From NCBI GenBank assembly GCA_015258095.1, contig JABZIV010000002.1, forward strand, positions 1-64,000: a DNA stretch of 64,000 bases, in the 5' to 3' direction. Shown piece by piece: positions 8,787 through 17,103 of this stretch. Source of the DNA: Lachnospiraceae bacterium. Its GTDB lineage: Bacteria > Bacillota > Clostridia > Lachnospirales > Lachnospiraceae. The first letter of the stretch is position 1. Each line of letters starts with the position of its first letter. The notes below the pieces were generated by a model, which was not told where the DNA came from, did not search any database, and saw nothing but the letters and a program-made list of their open reading frames with translations. A program made the translations under genes and the position numbers.

Positions 8787-9495
8787 TTTTCATCATCGCC
8801 TTTTCTAAGTTTTCATTTGTAAACGCCTCACTCACCCTGCCCGCGGCTACTACCTTTTTGTTGATAATTACGACATGGTCGAAATATTCCCTTATGGTGG
8901 CGAGGTCATGGTGGACTATTATGGCTGTTTTCCCCTTTTTCTGCTCTTCTTTTATGAAATCTATGATTACCTTCTCCGTAACCTTATCTATGCCCGCAAG
9001 CGGCTCATCCATAAAGTATATATCTGCCTCCTGCGCTATTAACCTTGCTATAAATACTCTCTGCCTCTGTCCTCCGGAAAGCTTGGATATCTGTCTATTC
9101 TTAAACTCATACATACCTATCCTTTTAAGAGCAGCCTCAGCCTTTTTCCTATCCTCCAGCCCGGGATGCCTAAACCAGCCAAGATGTACATATCTGCCCA
9201 TAAGCACCACATCCATAACGGTGGTCGGAAAGTCCCAGTTTACCTCAGAAGTCTGCGGAATATAGGCTATTTTCTTCTGGACTTTTTTAATGGGCTCTCC
9301 CATAATAAGAATCTCACCTGCAAGCTTATTTTGAAGTCCCAATATTCCCTTTATCAAGGTGGACTTACCTGCACCATTTGGTCCAATAACGGCTGTAATC
9401 GAGCCTGCCATTATATCAATGTCACAATCCTTTAGCACAGGCTTGTCGTGGTAAGCTATGGTCAAATCCTCCACCTTTACTATCACTTTTTCCAT
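8779..9495 (-). CDS. Metal-ion ABC transporter ATP-binding protein
   Basis: 238 residues. Walker A GPNGAGKST, Q-loop YIPQTSEVNW (the QTSEV and ...DFPTTVMDVVLMGRY segment is typical of TroB/MntB/ZnuC ATPases), signature LSGGQRQR, Walker B IYFMDEP and the H-loop VHHD. I choose the ATG at 9495, because AAAGGAG lies 8 bases upstream; a GTG at 9504 would sit directly on that ribosome binding site. Lies 14 bases after the binding-protein gene and overlaps the first permease. Confidence 0.9.
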   Translation of the reverse strand: MEKVIVKVEDLTIAYHDKPVLKDCDIDIMAGSITAVIGPNGAGKSTLIKGILGLQNKLAGEILIMGEPIKKVQKKIAYIPQTSEVNWDFPTTVMDVVLMGRYVHLGWFRHPGLEDRKKAEAALKRIGMYEFKNRQISKLSGGQRQRVFIARLIAQEADIYFMDEPLAGIDKVTEKVIIDFIKEEQKKGKTAIIVHHDLATIREYFDHVVIINKKVVAAGRVSEAFTNENLEKAMMKNA

Positions 9496-9509
9496 GCCCA
9501 CCACTCCTT

Positions 9510-10448
9510 TTATTTTAAATTCTTGGTAATCAGTTTAACATTATGCTTATACATATCTATGTATGTATCGCCGCTTTGTCCCTTCGGTGCAAGCGAATCG
9601 GAAAACAGCTCATTTCCCTCGCCACTTACAACCTTTACATCAAAGCCCTTCGCCCTGCAAGCCTCTTTTAGCTTCTCCATCCTTGCAGGATCTGTGGTAG
9701 ATTCTGCAAATATAGCTTTGACCTTGTGCTCCACTATGAAGTCCACAGTTTTGTCTATATCCTTATTTGCTACTTCTGAATCTGTACTGACACCCTGAGG
9801 AGCCACAACTTCAATACCGTATCTCCTTGAAAAATAATTAAAGGCATCGTGTGGCGTAATCAGGTACCGTCCGCCTTCAGGAATCTCTGCAAGTGATTTT
9901 TTATTTTCTTCATCAAGAGCTGACAGCTTTTCTAAGTAAGCTTTTGTATTTTTATCTATTTCATCTTTTTTCTCAGGTAAAAGTTCAGAAAGCTTTGCAC
10001 CTGCATTCTCGGTGGCTTCTTTGTAAAGATCTATATCAAACCAAAAATGCGGATCTACTATTACCGCCCCATCTTCCTCCATCTTGCCTATTTTGTCCTC
10101 AGGAAATGTGGATGCTACCGCATATCCCTTCTTTTCAAGCACCTCCTGCATCTTCCCCTCAAAGTGCAGTCCATGAAAAAGCAGCAAATCAGCCTCTGCT
10201 ATCTTCTTTAAGTCCTCAGGCTTTGCTACATATAGGTGAGGATCCTCTCCCGCAGGGATAATCAGCTCTTTATCCACCATGTCACCTGCAAGCTGATTTA
10301 CCATGTCGTACAGAAATGAAGTTGTTACTGTTACCTTCTTTTTAGGCTGAGGATTAGCATTACTTACAGCTTCCTTAGTACTACCCATATTCCCACAGCC
10401 TGTTAAAAGCAATACTCCAAATAGTAAAAATAATATTGTTTTTCTCAA
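9510..10448 (-). CDS. Metal-binding lipoprotein of a TroA/ZnuA-type ABC importer
   Basis: 312 residues with a lipoprotein signal (LLLTGC, Cys18). The four likely metal ligands are visible: His71 (DPHLY), His134 (DPHFWFD), His200 (TPHDAFNYF) and Asp284 (LFSDSLAP). The His-His-His-Asp set and the absence of a His-rich loop match TroA better than ZnuA or PsaA, so zinc and manganese are both possible. The start is a TTG at 10448, supported by AAAGGAG just upstream. First gene of the operon; its promoter carries an overlapping palindrome, so metal-dependent repression is likely. Confidence 0.88.
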   Translation of the reverse strand: MRKTILFLLFGVLLLTGCGNMGSTKEAVSNANPQPKKKVTVTTSFLYDMVNQLAGDMVDKELIIPAGEDPHLYVAKPEDLKKIAEADLLLFHGLHFEGKMQEVLEKKGYAVASTFPEDKIGKMEEDGAVIVDPHFWFDIDLYKEATENAGAKLSELLPEKKDEIDKNTKAYLEKLSALDEENKKSLAEIPEGGRYLITPHDAFNYFSRRYGIEVVAPQGVSTDSEVANKDIDKTVDFIVEHKVKAIFAESTTDPARMEKLKEACRAKGFDVKVVSGEGNELFSDSLAPKGQSGDTYIDMYKHNVKLITKNLK

Positions 10449-10488
10449 TTTTCTATTCTCCTTTTTAGAATTAATGTAAGCTTAAAGT

Positions 10489-10542
10489 AGTTAGTATTAA
10501 CTAACTTATTCTTAGCATATTCTTACAGGCATTTTATGTCAA
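10489..10542 (-). promoter_or_regulatory. Promoter with overlapping operator for the metal-transport operon
   Basis: On the minus strand TTGACA (10537-10542) and TATGCT (10514-10519) are 17 bases apart. The palindrome AGTTAGT (10489-10495) / ACTAACT (10500-10506) sits just downstream of the -10 box, over the expected transcription start. TTAGT...ACTAA half-sites resemble operators of DtxR/MntR/TroR-type regulators. The regulator gene is not in this window. Confidence 0.65.
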
Positions 10543-10787
10543 GTAGATTTTTCAGTACCGGGTTTTCTCCCTACATATCCACCTGCTTCATAATCCTCTA
10601 CTACAGCTTAAAAATAATCTCAACCTTTTAAGATATCATCCGATATACTTATTATAACCCATAATATGCAGTTATATTTTATGTACATTCTTACAGGAGG
10701 GGAAGAGTGAAAAATAACTTATATTTTTGGGCGCACTTATATAAGGGGTCGCAAGATCCCTAAAATTGGTAACTATATAAATAAATG
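10543..10787. other. Non-coding stretch between metal operon and IS110 gene
   Basis: No gene of normal size. It contains small hairpins on the IS-proximal side: GGGGTC-GCAA-GATCCC near 10746-10761 and CTTATA...TATAAG near 10719-10743 with a GC-containing loop. At about 10694-10708 a ribosome-binding-site-like AGGAGGGGAAGA precedes a GTG, but only 18 codons follow. This is probably the non-coding end of the IS110 element; its exact tip cannot be placed. Confidence 0.4.
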
Positions 10788-12059
10788 TTAGTTATCGTTG
10801 CGTTTTACTAACTTTGAGCTATCATAACCAAGGCTTTCAAGATAAGCAAAGACATTGTTTTCATTTAGAATCACACGCTCTATTTGATTTTTCGGAGACA
10901 TAAGTTCTTCATAATCAATAGGATTAAACGGTTTTTCTTCTGAAACCATGTGATAAATGCATACTATCATCATTCGTGCTATGGCAATGATTGCTTTCTT
11001 ATGACCACGGCGTTTTTTAACTCGACCATATTTGATTGCAAAATAGGTCTGCTTTTTGCTCTTGATTGCTGCAAGCGCACATTGTACCATCATAGGCTTT
11101 AAGTAATCTCCTGCTTTTGAAATCCGCACAGACTTCTTTTTACCGGCTGACTCATTGTTAGTAGGTGAAAGCCCACACCATGAGCACAGATGCTTTGCGT
11201 CATCAAAGATGCTCATATCTACGCCTGTTTCGGCAAGAACGATTGTTGAACTTAGTTCGGTCATCCCAGGCATTGTAGAAACAAGTTCAACGAACTTGTA
11301 GTAAGGCTTCATCCTTACATAAAGCTCAACTTCAGATTGAGTAATCATGCCATCAAGATACTCCAGATGGCTGCGGGCAAGTTCAAGCTTTTTAGCCTGA
11401 TCAGATTCTATGTTATACCCCCTGATTGCCTCAATGATTTCATCGGATTTAGCTTTTGCCCCTTTTTTAATGAGTCTGCGGACAGCTTTTTCATCAATGG
11501 AATCAGAAGTATGTGTAAGAAGATACGACATGATTTCTGTGGCTGTTTTGCCAAAAGGATCAGACAGTACACTGGCAATGCCGACATTGGAAACAGTCAT
11601 GCAGTTTTGTATGCGGTTTTTCTCAGAAGATTTCATACATACCAGTTTGAAACGGTATCTTGCGATTTCACGCAGCTGTCTGAAGTCTTTAGGGGGAATG
11701 AACGAGCATCTGACAAGGTCGAATTTGTAGAGGTCAGCAATCCATTTGGAGTCTTTTTTATCAGTTTTCTTTCCCTTGATGGCTTTGACATATTTAGGAT
11801 GGGTAAGGCAGACTTCTATGTCATTCTCGAGATAATTAAAAATAGGAATCCAATATTTCCCAGTGGATTCCATACATACATGATAACAATTATTCTCGAT
11901 TAGCCAGCTGTGAAATTTTCTAATATCCGAGTTGAAAGTAGAAAATGATTTTTGCTTGTACTCAGAGATTCCATCAGCATTTGTGATTACGATGGTTGCA
12001 ACGATAACATTTTTGTGGACATCAAGCCCACAGCAGATGGAGTATTTTAACTTCATCAT
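10788..12059 (-). mobile_element. IS110-family transposase (insertion sequence)
   Basis: 423 residues with the DEDD-type N-terminal domain (GLDVHKN; ESTGKYW; KTDKKDSKW) and a C-terminal transposase_20 domain (VSTMPGMTELSSTIVLAETG, then LCSWCGLSPTNNESAGKKK and SRISKAGD-like segment with the catalytic serine). The ATG at 12059 is preceded by AAAGGTGGTG. The coding frame is intact, so the element may be active. It lies against a relaxase fragment at about 12,100. IS110 elements lack simple terminal repeats, so the ends are not defined; the longer non-coding flank is on the 3' side (10543-10787). Confidence 0.9.
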
Positions 12060-12095
12060 AAGTATCACCACCTTTATAAAAAAAGGATAGCAACA

Positions 12096-12338
12096 TTGAC
12101 TGTCATCCTGCGACTGAATAAACATGGTTTATTACCAAACGAAACTGCCCTTTCAGAGCTTAAAAAATCCCATTCTAAACTGCCAAATTCAAAGGATATT
12201 TTAACTAAACTTGATAAATTGCAAGAAAAAAAGAATATCCTTATGCAGGAGTATTCTTCCTCAAAATCCACAATGGACGAACTTTACAAAATACGCAAAA
12301 ACTACGGAATCTACATGGGTAAGGAGATGGAGAGATAA
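12096..12338 (+). pseudogene. C-terminal fragment of a Tn1549-type relaxase
   Basis: From about 12141 the frame reads ETALSELKKSHSKLPNSKDI, then a coiled-coil stretch (KLDKLQEKKNILMQEYSSSK, MDELYKIRKNYG) and ends IYMGKEMER. This looks like the C-terminus of relaxases carried by Tn1549-like elements. The frame upstream of 12141 comes from IS110-flanking DNA. The N-terminal part of a relaxase of the same type is found 5 kb to the right (17374), so the order is inverted relative to an intact gene. Non-functional. Confidence 0.55.
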
Positions 12339-12363
12339 TCTTTATCTCCTTTTTTTGAGCAAC

Positions 12364-12402
12364 AAAAAAAGAGCCGGTGCAGCCCTAAAGACCACACCAA
12401 CC
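12364..12402 (-). terminator. Terminator of the abiE operon
   Basis: Read on the minus strand: GGTGTGGTC, loop TTTA, GGGCTGCACC, then a T-rich run. It begins 7 bases after the abiEii stop. Very similar in sequence to the terminator at 13923-13965 on the other side of the operon. Confidence 0.7.
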
Positions 12403-12408
12403 ATAATA

Positions 12409-13263
12409 CTATTTAGTATCATCATTCACATTTAATACAGTACCTATTTCTTCATAGACTGATATAGTATCTAAGAAATCAACATCTTTAGCATATGGGT
12501 TATTCTGTGTGTATTTTTTCCATAGTTTTTTTGGTGTTTCACTTTCCCGGAACAACTCTACTATTTCCTTGTACTGTAAAGCTGTTTCAAAAGAACCTCT
12601 GTATTTACTCGTTCTTTCTATTGCTTTTCTTAATATGCCTTTATCAATTTTATCTTTATAAATGCTGTATATCATATACAAATCATAGAAATCCCTTGCT
12701 CTTGTTGTGGTAATATTTCTGCTTGAAATGGTTTCAAATTTTTCAGCGAGTATAGTTTCTATGGTATAGGTCATAATTGGTATTGTACCTTCCTCTAAGA
12801 TTTTTGAATAGGAATAATTCATTTCTCTTGGAGTAATAACATCTCCTGTCGTTATATCTATATTTAAGGTTGCATTTATTTTCCCAAAAATGCAGGATAT
12901 ACTTGCACAAAAATCTTCATATACATCTTCCTGTCTTATTGGCGATAATTTAATCAGCTTATATTCAATATCTGCGTCAATTTCAATCGCTAATATTTCA
13001 TTTAAGATTTTTGTTATAGAAACTTCATTTAGCGGAATACCTCTAAGCGTAGTATCCATATCCATCGTACTACGCATATCAACACCGATAAGAGAGGAGA
13101 TAAGAAGTCCTCCTTTTAATATAAAATTCTCACTATATTTTGATTTGGAGAGTTTTTCAAGTATTCCTTCAAACAAGCACATCTGAAGTAGAGAGTTCGG
13201 ATTAACTCCCGTTTTCTTAGATATGTTCCTAATCGCTCCTTTTATCTGTTCCGATGTTTTCAT
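12409..13263 (-). CDS. AbiEii/AbiGii-type nucleotidyltransferase toxin
   Basis: 284 residues of the nucleotidyltransferase AbiEii family (DUF1814). The active-site pattern is present: KGGLLISS around residue 50 and the DxD-like motif STMDMDTTLRG. A conserved ILAEKFETI helix and RARDFYDLY motif follow in the C-terminal half. AbiEii proteins act as toxins in type IV toxin-antitoxin or abortive-infection systems, modifying nucleic acids (tRNA in studied members). Its ATG overlaps the abiEi stop in an ATGA arrangement, so synthesis is coupled to the antitoxin. Probably functional; carried as cargo in the conjugative-element relic. Confidence 0.85.
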   Translation of the reverse strand: MKTSEQIKGAIRNISKKTGVNPNSLLQMCLFEGILEKLSKSKYSENFILKGGLLISSLIGVDMRSTMDMDTTLRGIPLNEVSITKILNEILAIEIDADIEYKLIKLSPIRQEDVYEDFCASISCIFGKINATLNIDITTGDVITPREMNYSYSKILEEGTIPIMTYTIETILAEKFETISSRNITTTRARDFYDLYMIYSIYKDKIDKGILRKAIERTSKYRGSFETALQYKEIVELFRESETPKKLWKKYTQNNPYAKDVDFLDTISVYEEIGTVLNVNDDTK

Positions 13264-13859
13264 AATAGTACCTCCGTATATCGTTTTAAAGCTTGCTCCA
13301 TATTCATCTTAATAGCATATTTCGACAGTTTTAATAAATTTTTCTCCTTACCTGCAAAGTAAGATTTTATTGCTTCGCTAAATACTTGTGCATCTATTCT
13401 GTCCTTATCTTTGATAATATCAAGTATGGTTCTTTCTTTGTTATACACTGATATTTCTCTGCCAAAAGGACTGGTTATAGTTATTTTCCCAATATCGTAA
13501 TAATCTTTTTTTACATACTTAAAAATAATATTATCTCTTGCCGACTTAACTCTGCTGACATTATCTCCTACCTTTACAGTCATCACATAAATAAGGGGCA
13601 TTCGTGTTGATAATCCTTGTAAATATGCCGCTGTTTCGTGAGAAAAAATACCTTTGGGTATTCTGTATGAGAAATAAAGATACTCATCAATATTCTCATC
13701 CGGAAGTGCATAGAGTCCGTTGGCTATTTTTTCAAGTTCTTCTTTTATGGTTAATTCTTTTAGGATATCCTTATGAATACCAAGATTTAAGGCTTCTCTG
13801 GTAGTTATAATCCCATTATTTTCTTTTATTTTTTTTAGCAGCAGTTCCCGTTTACTCAT
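13260..13859 (-). CDS. AbiEi-type antitoxin / transcriptional regulator
   Basis: 199 residues. The N-terminal 50 residues form a winged helix (LLLKKIKENNGIITTREALN, then KELTIKEELEKIANGLYAL), followed by the AbiEi_4-type domain (GIFSHETAAYLQGLSTRMP; ISVYNKERTILDII). AbiEi neutralises the AbiEii toxin and represses its own operon. I choose the ATG at 13859, with AAGGCGG 8 bases upstream, over a GTG at 13868. The promoter upstream overlaps an inverted repeat, which fits autorepression. Confidence 0.85.
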   Translation of the reverse strand: MSKRELLLKKIKENNGIITTREALNLGIHKDILKELTIKEELEKIANGLYALPDENIDEYLYFSYRIPKGIFSHETAAYLQGLSTRMPLIYVMTVKVGDNVSRVKSARDNIIFKYVKKDYYDIGKITITSPFGREISVYNKERTILDIIKDKDRIDAQVFSEAIKSYFAGKEKNLLKLSKYAIKMNMEQALKRYTEVLL

Positions 13860-13877
13860 TCCTATCACCGCCTTTTC

Positions 13878-13914
13878 GTTCTTAAATTATAGTATTTATA
13901 AGAACAAAAGTCAA
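13878..13914 (-). promoter_or_regulatory. abiE promoter with overlapping inverted repeat
   Basis: Minus-strand TTGACT (13909-13914) and TATAAT (13886-13891), 17 bases apart, give a near-consensus sigma-A promoter. GTTCTTA (13878-13884) and TAAGAAC (13899-13905) form an inverted repeat that brackets the -10 box and reaches into the spacer, a likely AbiEi site. Confidence 0.7.
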
Positions 13915-13922
13915 TATTTAGA

Positions 13923-13965
13923 AAAAAAAAGAGACGGTGCAATCCGAAGACCGCACCGACCATAA
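13923..13965 (-). terminator. Terminator upstream of the abiE operon
   Basis: Minus-strand stem of ten pairs (13935-13944 with 13949-13958) and a TTCG loop, followed by TCTC and nine T. Follows the 3' remnant at 13968. Sequence is closely similar to the terminator after abiEii. Confidence 0.8.
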
Positions 13966-13967
13966 AT

Positions 13968-14124
13968 TTATCTCTCCGTTTCTTTTGGCTTTTCTTTACT
14001 TTCTTTAGGTTTTTCCTTATCTTCCGCCTGATATTTCTTGATAGCTCCAAGGACGGATTCTTTCTTTTCCTCCTGTCCTTTCATCTGTTCTTTCGCCTTT
14101 AAGAGCTTTGAGGATAATATCCTT
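13968..14124 (-). pseudogene. C-terminal remnant of an ICE protein (DUF4316-like)
   Basis: A frame ending in a TAA at 13968 reads LLKAKEQMKGQEEKKESVLG, AIKKYQAEDKEKPKES and KETER. The Lys/Glu-rich tail with SVLGAIKKYQ resembles the C-termini of long DUF4316-type proteins in Tn1549-like elements. The body of the gene is missing: the frame begins right after the stop of the radical SAM gene. Assignment is tentative. Confidence 0.45.
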
Positions 14125-14126
14125 AG

Positions 14127-15005
14127 TCAAACTTCATCAAAAAAACTAAGTTGCTTTGAAATATCCTTACCTTCAAATAAATTGAGATAGTTAAATATCG
14201 CATCATTATCATGAACGATACCGTTCCGCTCACAGAATTCGTGAAATCCACCCATTAGTTTTTTATTGTTTACGCTGTTTACTACATAATTGTTTCCGTA
14301 TTCTCTGATGTATCGTTCTTTCAGCTTTGGAAACTTCTTATCTAACTGCGAATAAAAATACTCTCTGTTTCCCTCTCTGAGTGTCACTCCCATACCAAAG
14401 CATATTATTCCAAACACTTTTGCTTCCTTGCAATAATTTAAAATACCAATAATGTTTCCCTCCGTATCGTTGATAAATGGCAGTATCGGAGTTAACCAAA
14501 CTACTGTTGGTATTCCCTCATCACGCACTATTTTTAATGCTTCAACCCTTTCTTTTGTTGTTGAAACATTAGGCTCTATTTTTTTACAAAGTTCTTCATC
14601 ATAAGTTGTTAATGTCATTTGAATTACACACTTTGTTTTTGAATTTATTTCCTTAAACAAATCTAAATCCCTCAAAACATTAGCGGACTTTGTTATAAGC
14701 GTTATGCCGAAACCATATTTATTTACTATCTCAAGTGCCTGTCTTGTATAATTTAGGTTAAGTTCCTCTTTAATGTATGGATCAGTCATAGACCCCAAAC
14801 CAATCATGCATTTTTTTCGCTTTCGTTTTAGGCTCTCTTCCAAAAGGCTGATTCCATTTTCTTTTACTTCTACATCTTCAAATTTATGATTCATCTGATA
14901 GCATTTGCTTCTTGAGTCGCAATAAATGCAGCCTTGAGTGCAACCTCTAAACAAATTCATTCCATTCTTTGAAGAAAGTATTCCTTTTGCTTTTGTAAAA
15001 TGCAC
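14127..15005 (-). CDS. SPL-family radical SAM protein
   Basis: 292 residues. The iron-sulfur motif is GCTQGCIYCDSRSKCY near residue 21 (CxxxCxxC), and later segments (IGLGSMTDPY, ITKSANVLRDLDLF, MTLTTYDEELCKKIEP, WLTPILPFIND) match the Rv2578c/SplB-like branch of radical SAM enzymes, distant relatives of spore photoproduct lyase. The substrate in these short mobile-element versions is unknown; a role in nucleic-acid repair is only inference. Complete gene. It ends against the DUF4316-like remnant and follows a broken ClbS gene. Confidence 0.8.
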   Translation of the reverse strand: MHFTKAKGILSSKNGMNLFRGCTQGCIYCDSRSKCYQMNHKFEDVEVKENGISLLEESLKRKRKKCMIGLGSMTDPYIKEELNLNYTRQALEIVNKYGFGITLITKSANVLRDLDLFKEINSKTKCVIQMTLTTYDEELCKKIEPNVSTTKERVEALKIVRDEGIPTVVWLTPILPFINDTEGNIIGILNYCKEAKVFGIICFGMGVTLREGNREYFYSQLDKKFPKLKERYIREYGNNYVVNSVNNKKLMGGFHEFCERNGIVHDNDAIFNYLNLFEGKDISKQLSFFDEV

Positions 15006-15018
15006 TTTACTACCCCAA

Positions 15019-15376
15019 TTATTTTGACTTACAGTTTTTCTGATGAGCCTTTAGCTTTTTCATTGCCCAATCATAATGACTTGCAGTCGCACTCACAAAA
15101 TAGGAACCCAGCGTACTCCCTCCAACCCATTTATATACACCTTTTGAAAAAAGTTCTTCGTTTGTAAAGGTTTCAGCCAAATGTAAAACATCGCTATGGG
15201 ATTTATGAAACATTTTAGTTGCATTTTCAAGAGAAGTATTTTGATGTTTCCTCTTTTGAAAAATCAAATGGTGTATTTAACTCTTCCTCATTCATCTTTG
15301 AAATAAGTAAATCTAACTTTTCATAGTTTTCTTTAGCAGCAATCATTAAATCATTTTTTGTCGTTGGTCTTGACAT
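15019..15376 (-). pseudogene. ClbS/DfsB-family (DUF1706) protein with internal deletion
   Basis: An ATG at 15376 with AGGAGG opens a normal ClbS/DfsB start (MSRPTTKNDLMIAAKENYEK), but after about 49 residues the frame stops. The remaining family C-terminus is in another frame: KHQNTSLENATKMFHKSH, then TFTNEELFSKGVYKW and SYFVSATASHYDWAMKK. The middle of about 70-80 residues, including part of the four-helix bundle, is missing and the join shifts the frame. The full-length family has about 165-175 residues. Non-functional. Confidence 0.75.
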
Positions 15377-15388
15377 AACAAATTCCTC

Positions 15389-16003
15389 CTATTTCACTGA
15401 ATATCTTAATATAGTTTTTTGTTTTTCTTCTGATGTCCTGTTTTTATTACTTAGGTATATTTCTTTATGAAAATCACCTATTCTTGTAAGATCAAGTTTT
15501 CTTGCAAATTTATCCATCTGTTCAAATGATTTTGGCTCATCATCATAACTTCCAACATGTAAAATCTGAATAGATTTACCCTCTTCTATTTTTCTAAAAC
15601 TTATCTCATCATACAATGCGTCAGGCTTTTTCTTTTTTATGTTCTCAAGTGCCTTTGCGAATATATCTTGTGTAATAAAAGCAGGTTGTTTAATCATCAA
15701 TGTGTATTCCAGTTTGTTTTTATCAAGCTCTTCTCCATTTACTTTTTTCCAAAATCCCTCTAACGGATATACCGTAAAATCTGCAATCTCGTTATCAGTT
15801 TTATTTTTCGTTGCATTTTTAAACATCATTTTAATGGCATAGGCAAGAGAATATAATGCGGATATTCTGTCTGAGAAATCCACTTCATTCGGATTTCCTT
15901 TACCTTTTACCAAAATAAATTTTTGCTTTGGCACTTCTACAATGATAGGTGTCTGCTTCACACCATAAAGATTCTTTTCTTGTTTTCTCCATTCATATTT
16001 CAT
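15389..16003 (-). CDS. GyrI-like small-molecule-binding domain protein
   Basis: 204 residues: a single GyrI-like domain starting after a short head, with VPKQKFILVKGKGNPNE, a central EGFWKKVNGEELDKNKLEY and a C-terminal HVGSYDDEPKSFEQMDKFA followed by HKEIYLSN. Stand-alone GyrI-like proteins of this size are often encoded beside regulators. The ATG at 16003 has GGAGG 7 bases upstream. It lies directly downstream of the WYL regulator gene with an inverted repeat between them, so the two probably form a regulatory pair. The ligand is unknown. Confidence 0.75.
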   Translation of the reverse strand: MKYEWRKQEKNLYGVKQTPIIVEVPKQKFILVKGKGNPNEVDFSDRISALYSLAYAIKMMFKNATKNKTDNEIADFTVYPLEGFWKKVNGEELDKNKLEYTLMIKQPAFITQDIFAKALENIKKKKPDALYDEISFRKIEEGKSIQILHVGSYDDEPKSFEQMDKFARKLDLTRIGDFHKEIYLSNKNRTSEEKQKTILRYSVK

Positions 16004-16052
16004 TATCCAATCCTCCCTTTGCATCTTGGTTAATTAAATTATACAGGAGGAT

Positions 16053-16073
16053 ACTTGACGACATTTGTCAAGT
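16053..16073. promoter_or_regulatory. Inverted repeat between WYL regulator and GyrI-like gene
   Basis: ACTTGAC (16053-16059) and GTCAAGT (16067-16073), perfect 7-base arms with 7 bases between, at the promoter of the GyrI-like gene and overlapping the 3' end of the WYL gene. A TATAAT-like box lies at about 16038-16043 on the minus strand. Possible binding site of the WYL regulator. Confidence 0.5.
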
Positions 16074-16967
16074 TATATATTTTTCTGCCATTTTATTTAT
16101 CATTTCTTTAATCTGCATTCGTATCTCTTTTGGCTCTAATACTTCTGCCCCATCTCCGAAAGAAAAAATATAATTGAATAAATTATAGTCATTCGGTATT
16201 TCTATTTCGGAATATAAATTTCCGCCATTATCTTCTGTAATTTCTCCGTTTATCTCATCATATACTCGAAAAGCAACTTTACGATCAAACTTAACTTTTA
16301 TATGCACTGTATTCTCGTATGGCATTTCTTTTTTGAGTATTGTATCTTCAAAGCTGTCATTAAATTTTTCAGTATGGATGTCTAAATTCTTTATCCGGGA
16401 CAATTTGAAATATCTAAAATCATTTCTAAGTAAACAGAAAGCATATAGATACCAATCCTGACTCTTGAAAAGTAATCTCACAGGCTTAACTCTTCTGCTT
16501 GTCTCTTTTTCATTACTGCTAAAATATGTGAATGAAACAATTTTTTTACTTAAAATTGCAGATTTAATATCATTAAATGTTTGTTCATACAGCTTATTGT
16601 TTTGCCAATTATTAAAATCAACCTCTATCCAACTGGTATTTTTCATTTTAAACAGTGCGGAAAGTTTTGTTAGAAGCTCATTCTCATGTTGTATCGCGGT
16701 ATTATCCAATCCTTGAAGGGCTGACATAATCTGTTGTTTCTCGTTTTCAGACAGCAATGATTTACTAAGCACAAAATCTTCAGCAATTTCTATTCCGCCG
16801 CCCTTTCCTTGCAACGCATAAATGGGAATACCTGCACTACTGATAGAGTCAATATCTCTATAAATTGTTCTGACTGATACCTCAAATTTATCAGCAAGTT
16901 CGCTTGCTGTAACTTTTCCCTTTTCTAAAATATAATATAGTATCCTAAATAGCCTATTATCTTTCAT
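16068..16967 (-). CDS. WYL-domain transcriptional regulator (YafY/DeoR-like)
   Basis: 299 residues. Residues 1-60 form an HTH_11 winged helix (RILYYILEKGKVTASELADK, then SVRTIYRDIDSISSAGIP). Residues about 135-225 are the WYL domain (KIVSFTYFSSNEKETSRRVK, PVRLLFKSQDWYLYAFCLLR, FRYFKLSRI). A WCX-type C-terminal domain follows. Such regulators bind DNA and respond to a nucleotide or nucleic-acid ligand. It is next to the GyrI-like gene, its probable target. Confidence 0.85.
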   Translation of the reverse strand: MKDNRLFRILYYILEKGKVTASELADKFEVSVRTIYRDIDSISSAGIPIYALQGKGGGIEIAEDFVLSKSLLSENEKQQIMSALQGLDNTAIQHENELLTKLSALFKMKNTSWIEVDFNNWQNNKLYEQTFNDIKSAILSKKIVSFTYFSSNEKETSRRVKPVRLLFKSQDWYLYAFCLLRNDFRYFKLSRIKNLDIHTEKFNDSFEDTILKKEMPYENTVHIKVKFDRKVAFRVYDEINGEITEDNGGNLYSEIEIPNDYNLFNYIFSFGDGAEVLEPKEIRMQIKEMINKMAEKYIT

Positions 16968-17103
16968 CGTTTTAACATCTCCTATAATTATTATATCATA
17001 TTAACTTGCCATATTTTGTCATATTAAAAGCATTTTTTCAATTCTGATGATATTACTTACCTCATTTGGTATAATATAAGATATACATTTAAAACTTACT
17101 TAA

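Noticed and set aside
13865..14050. Minus-strand frame of 61 codons between abiEi and the radical SAM gene
   Set aside because: It runs through the terminator and is out of frame with the better DUF4316-like remnant ending at 13968.
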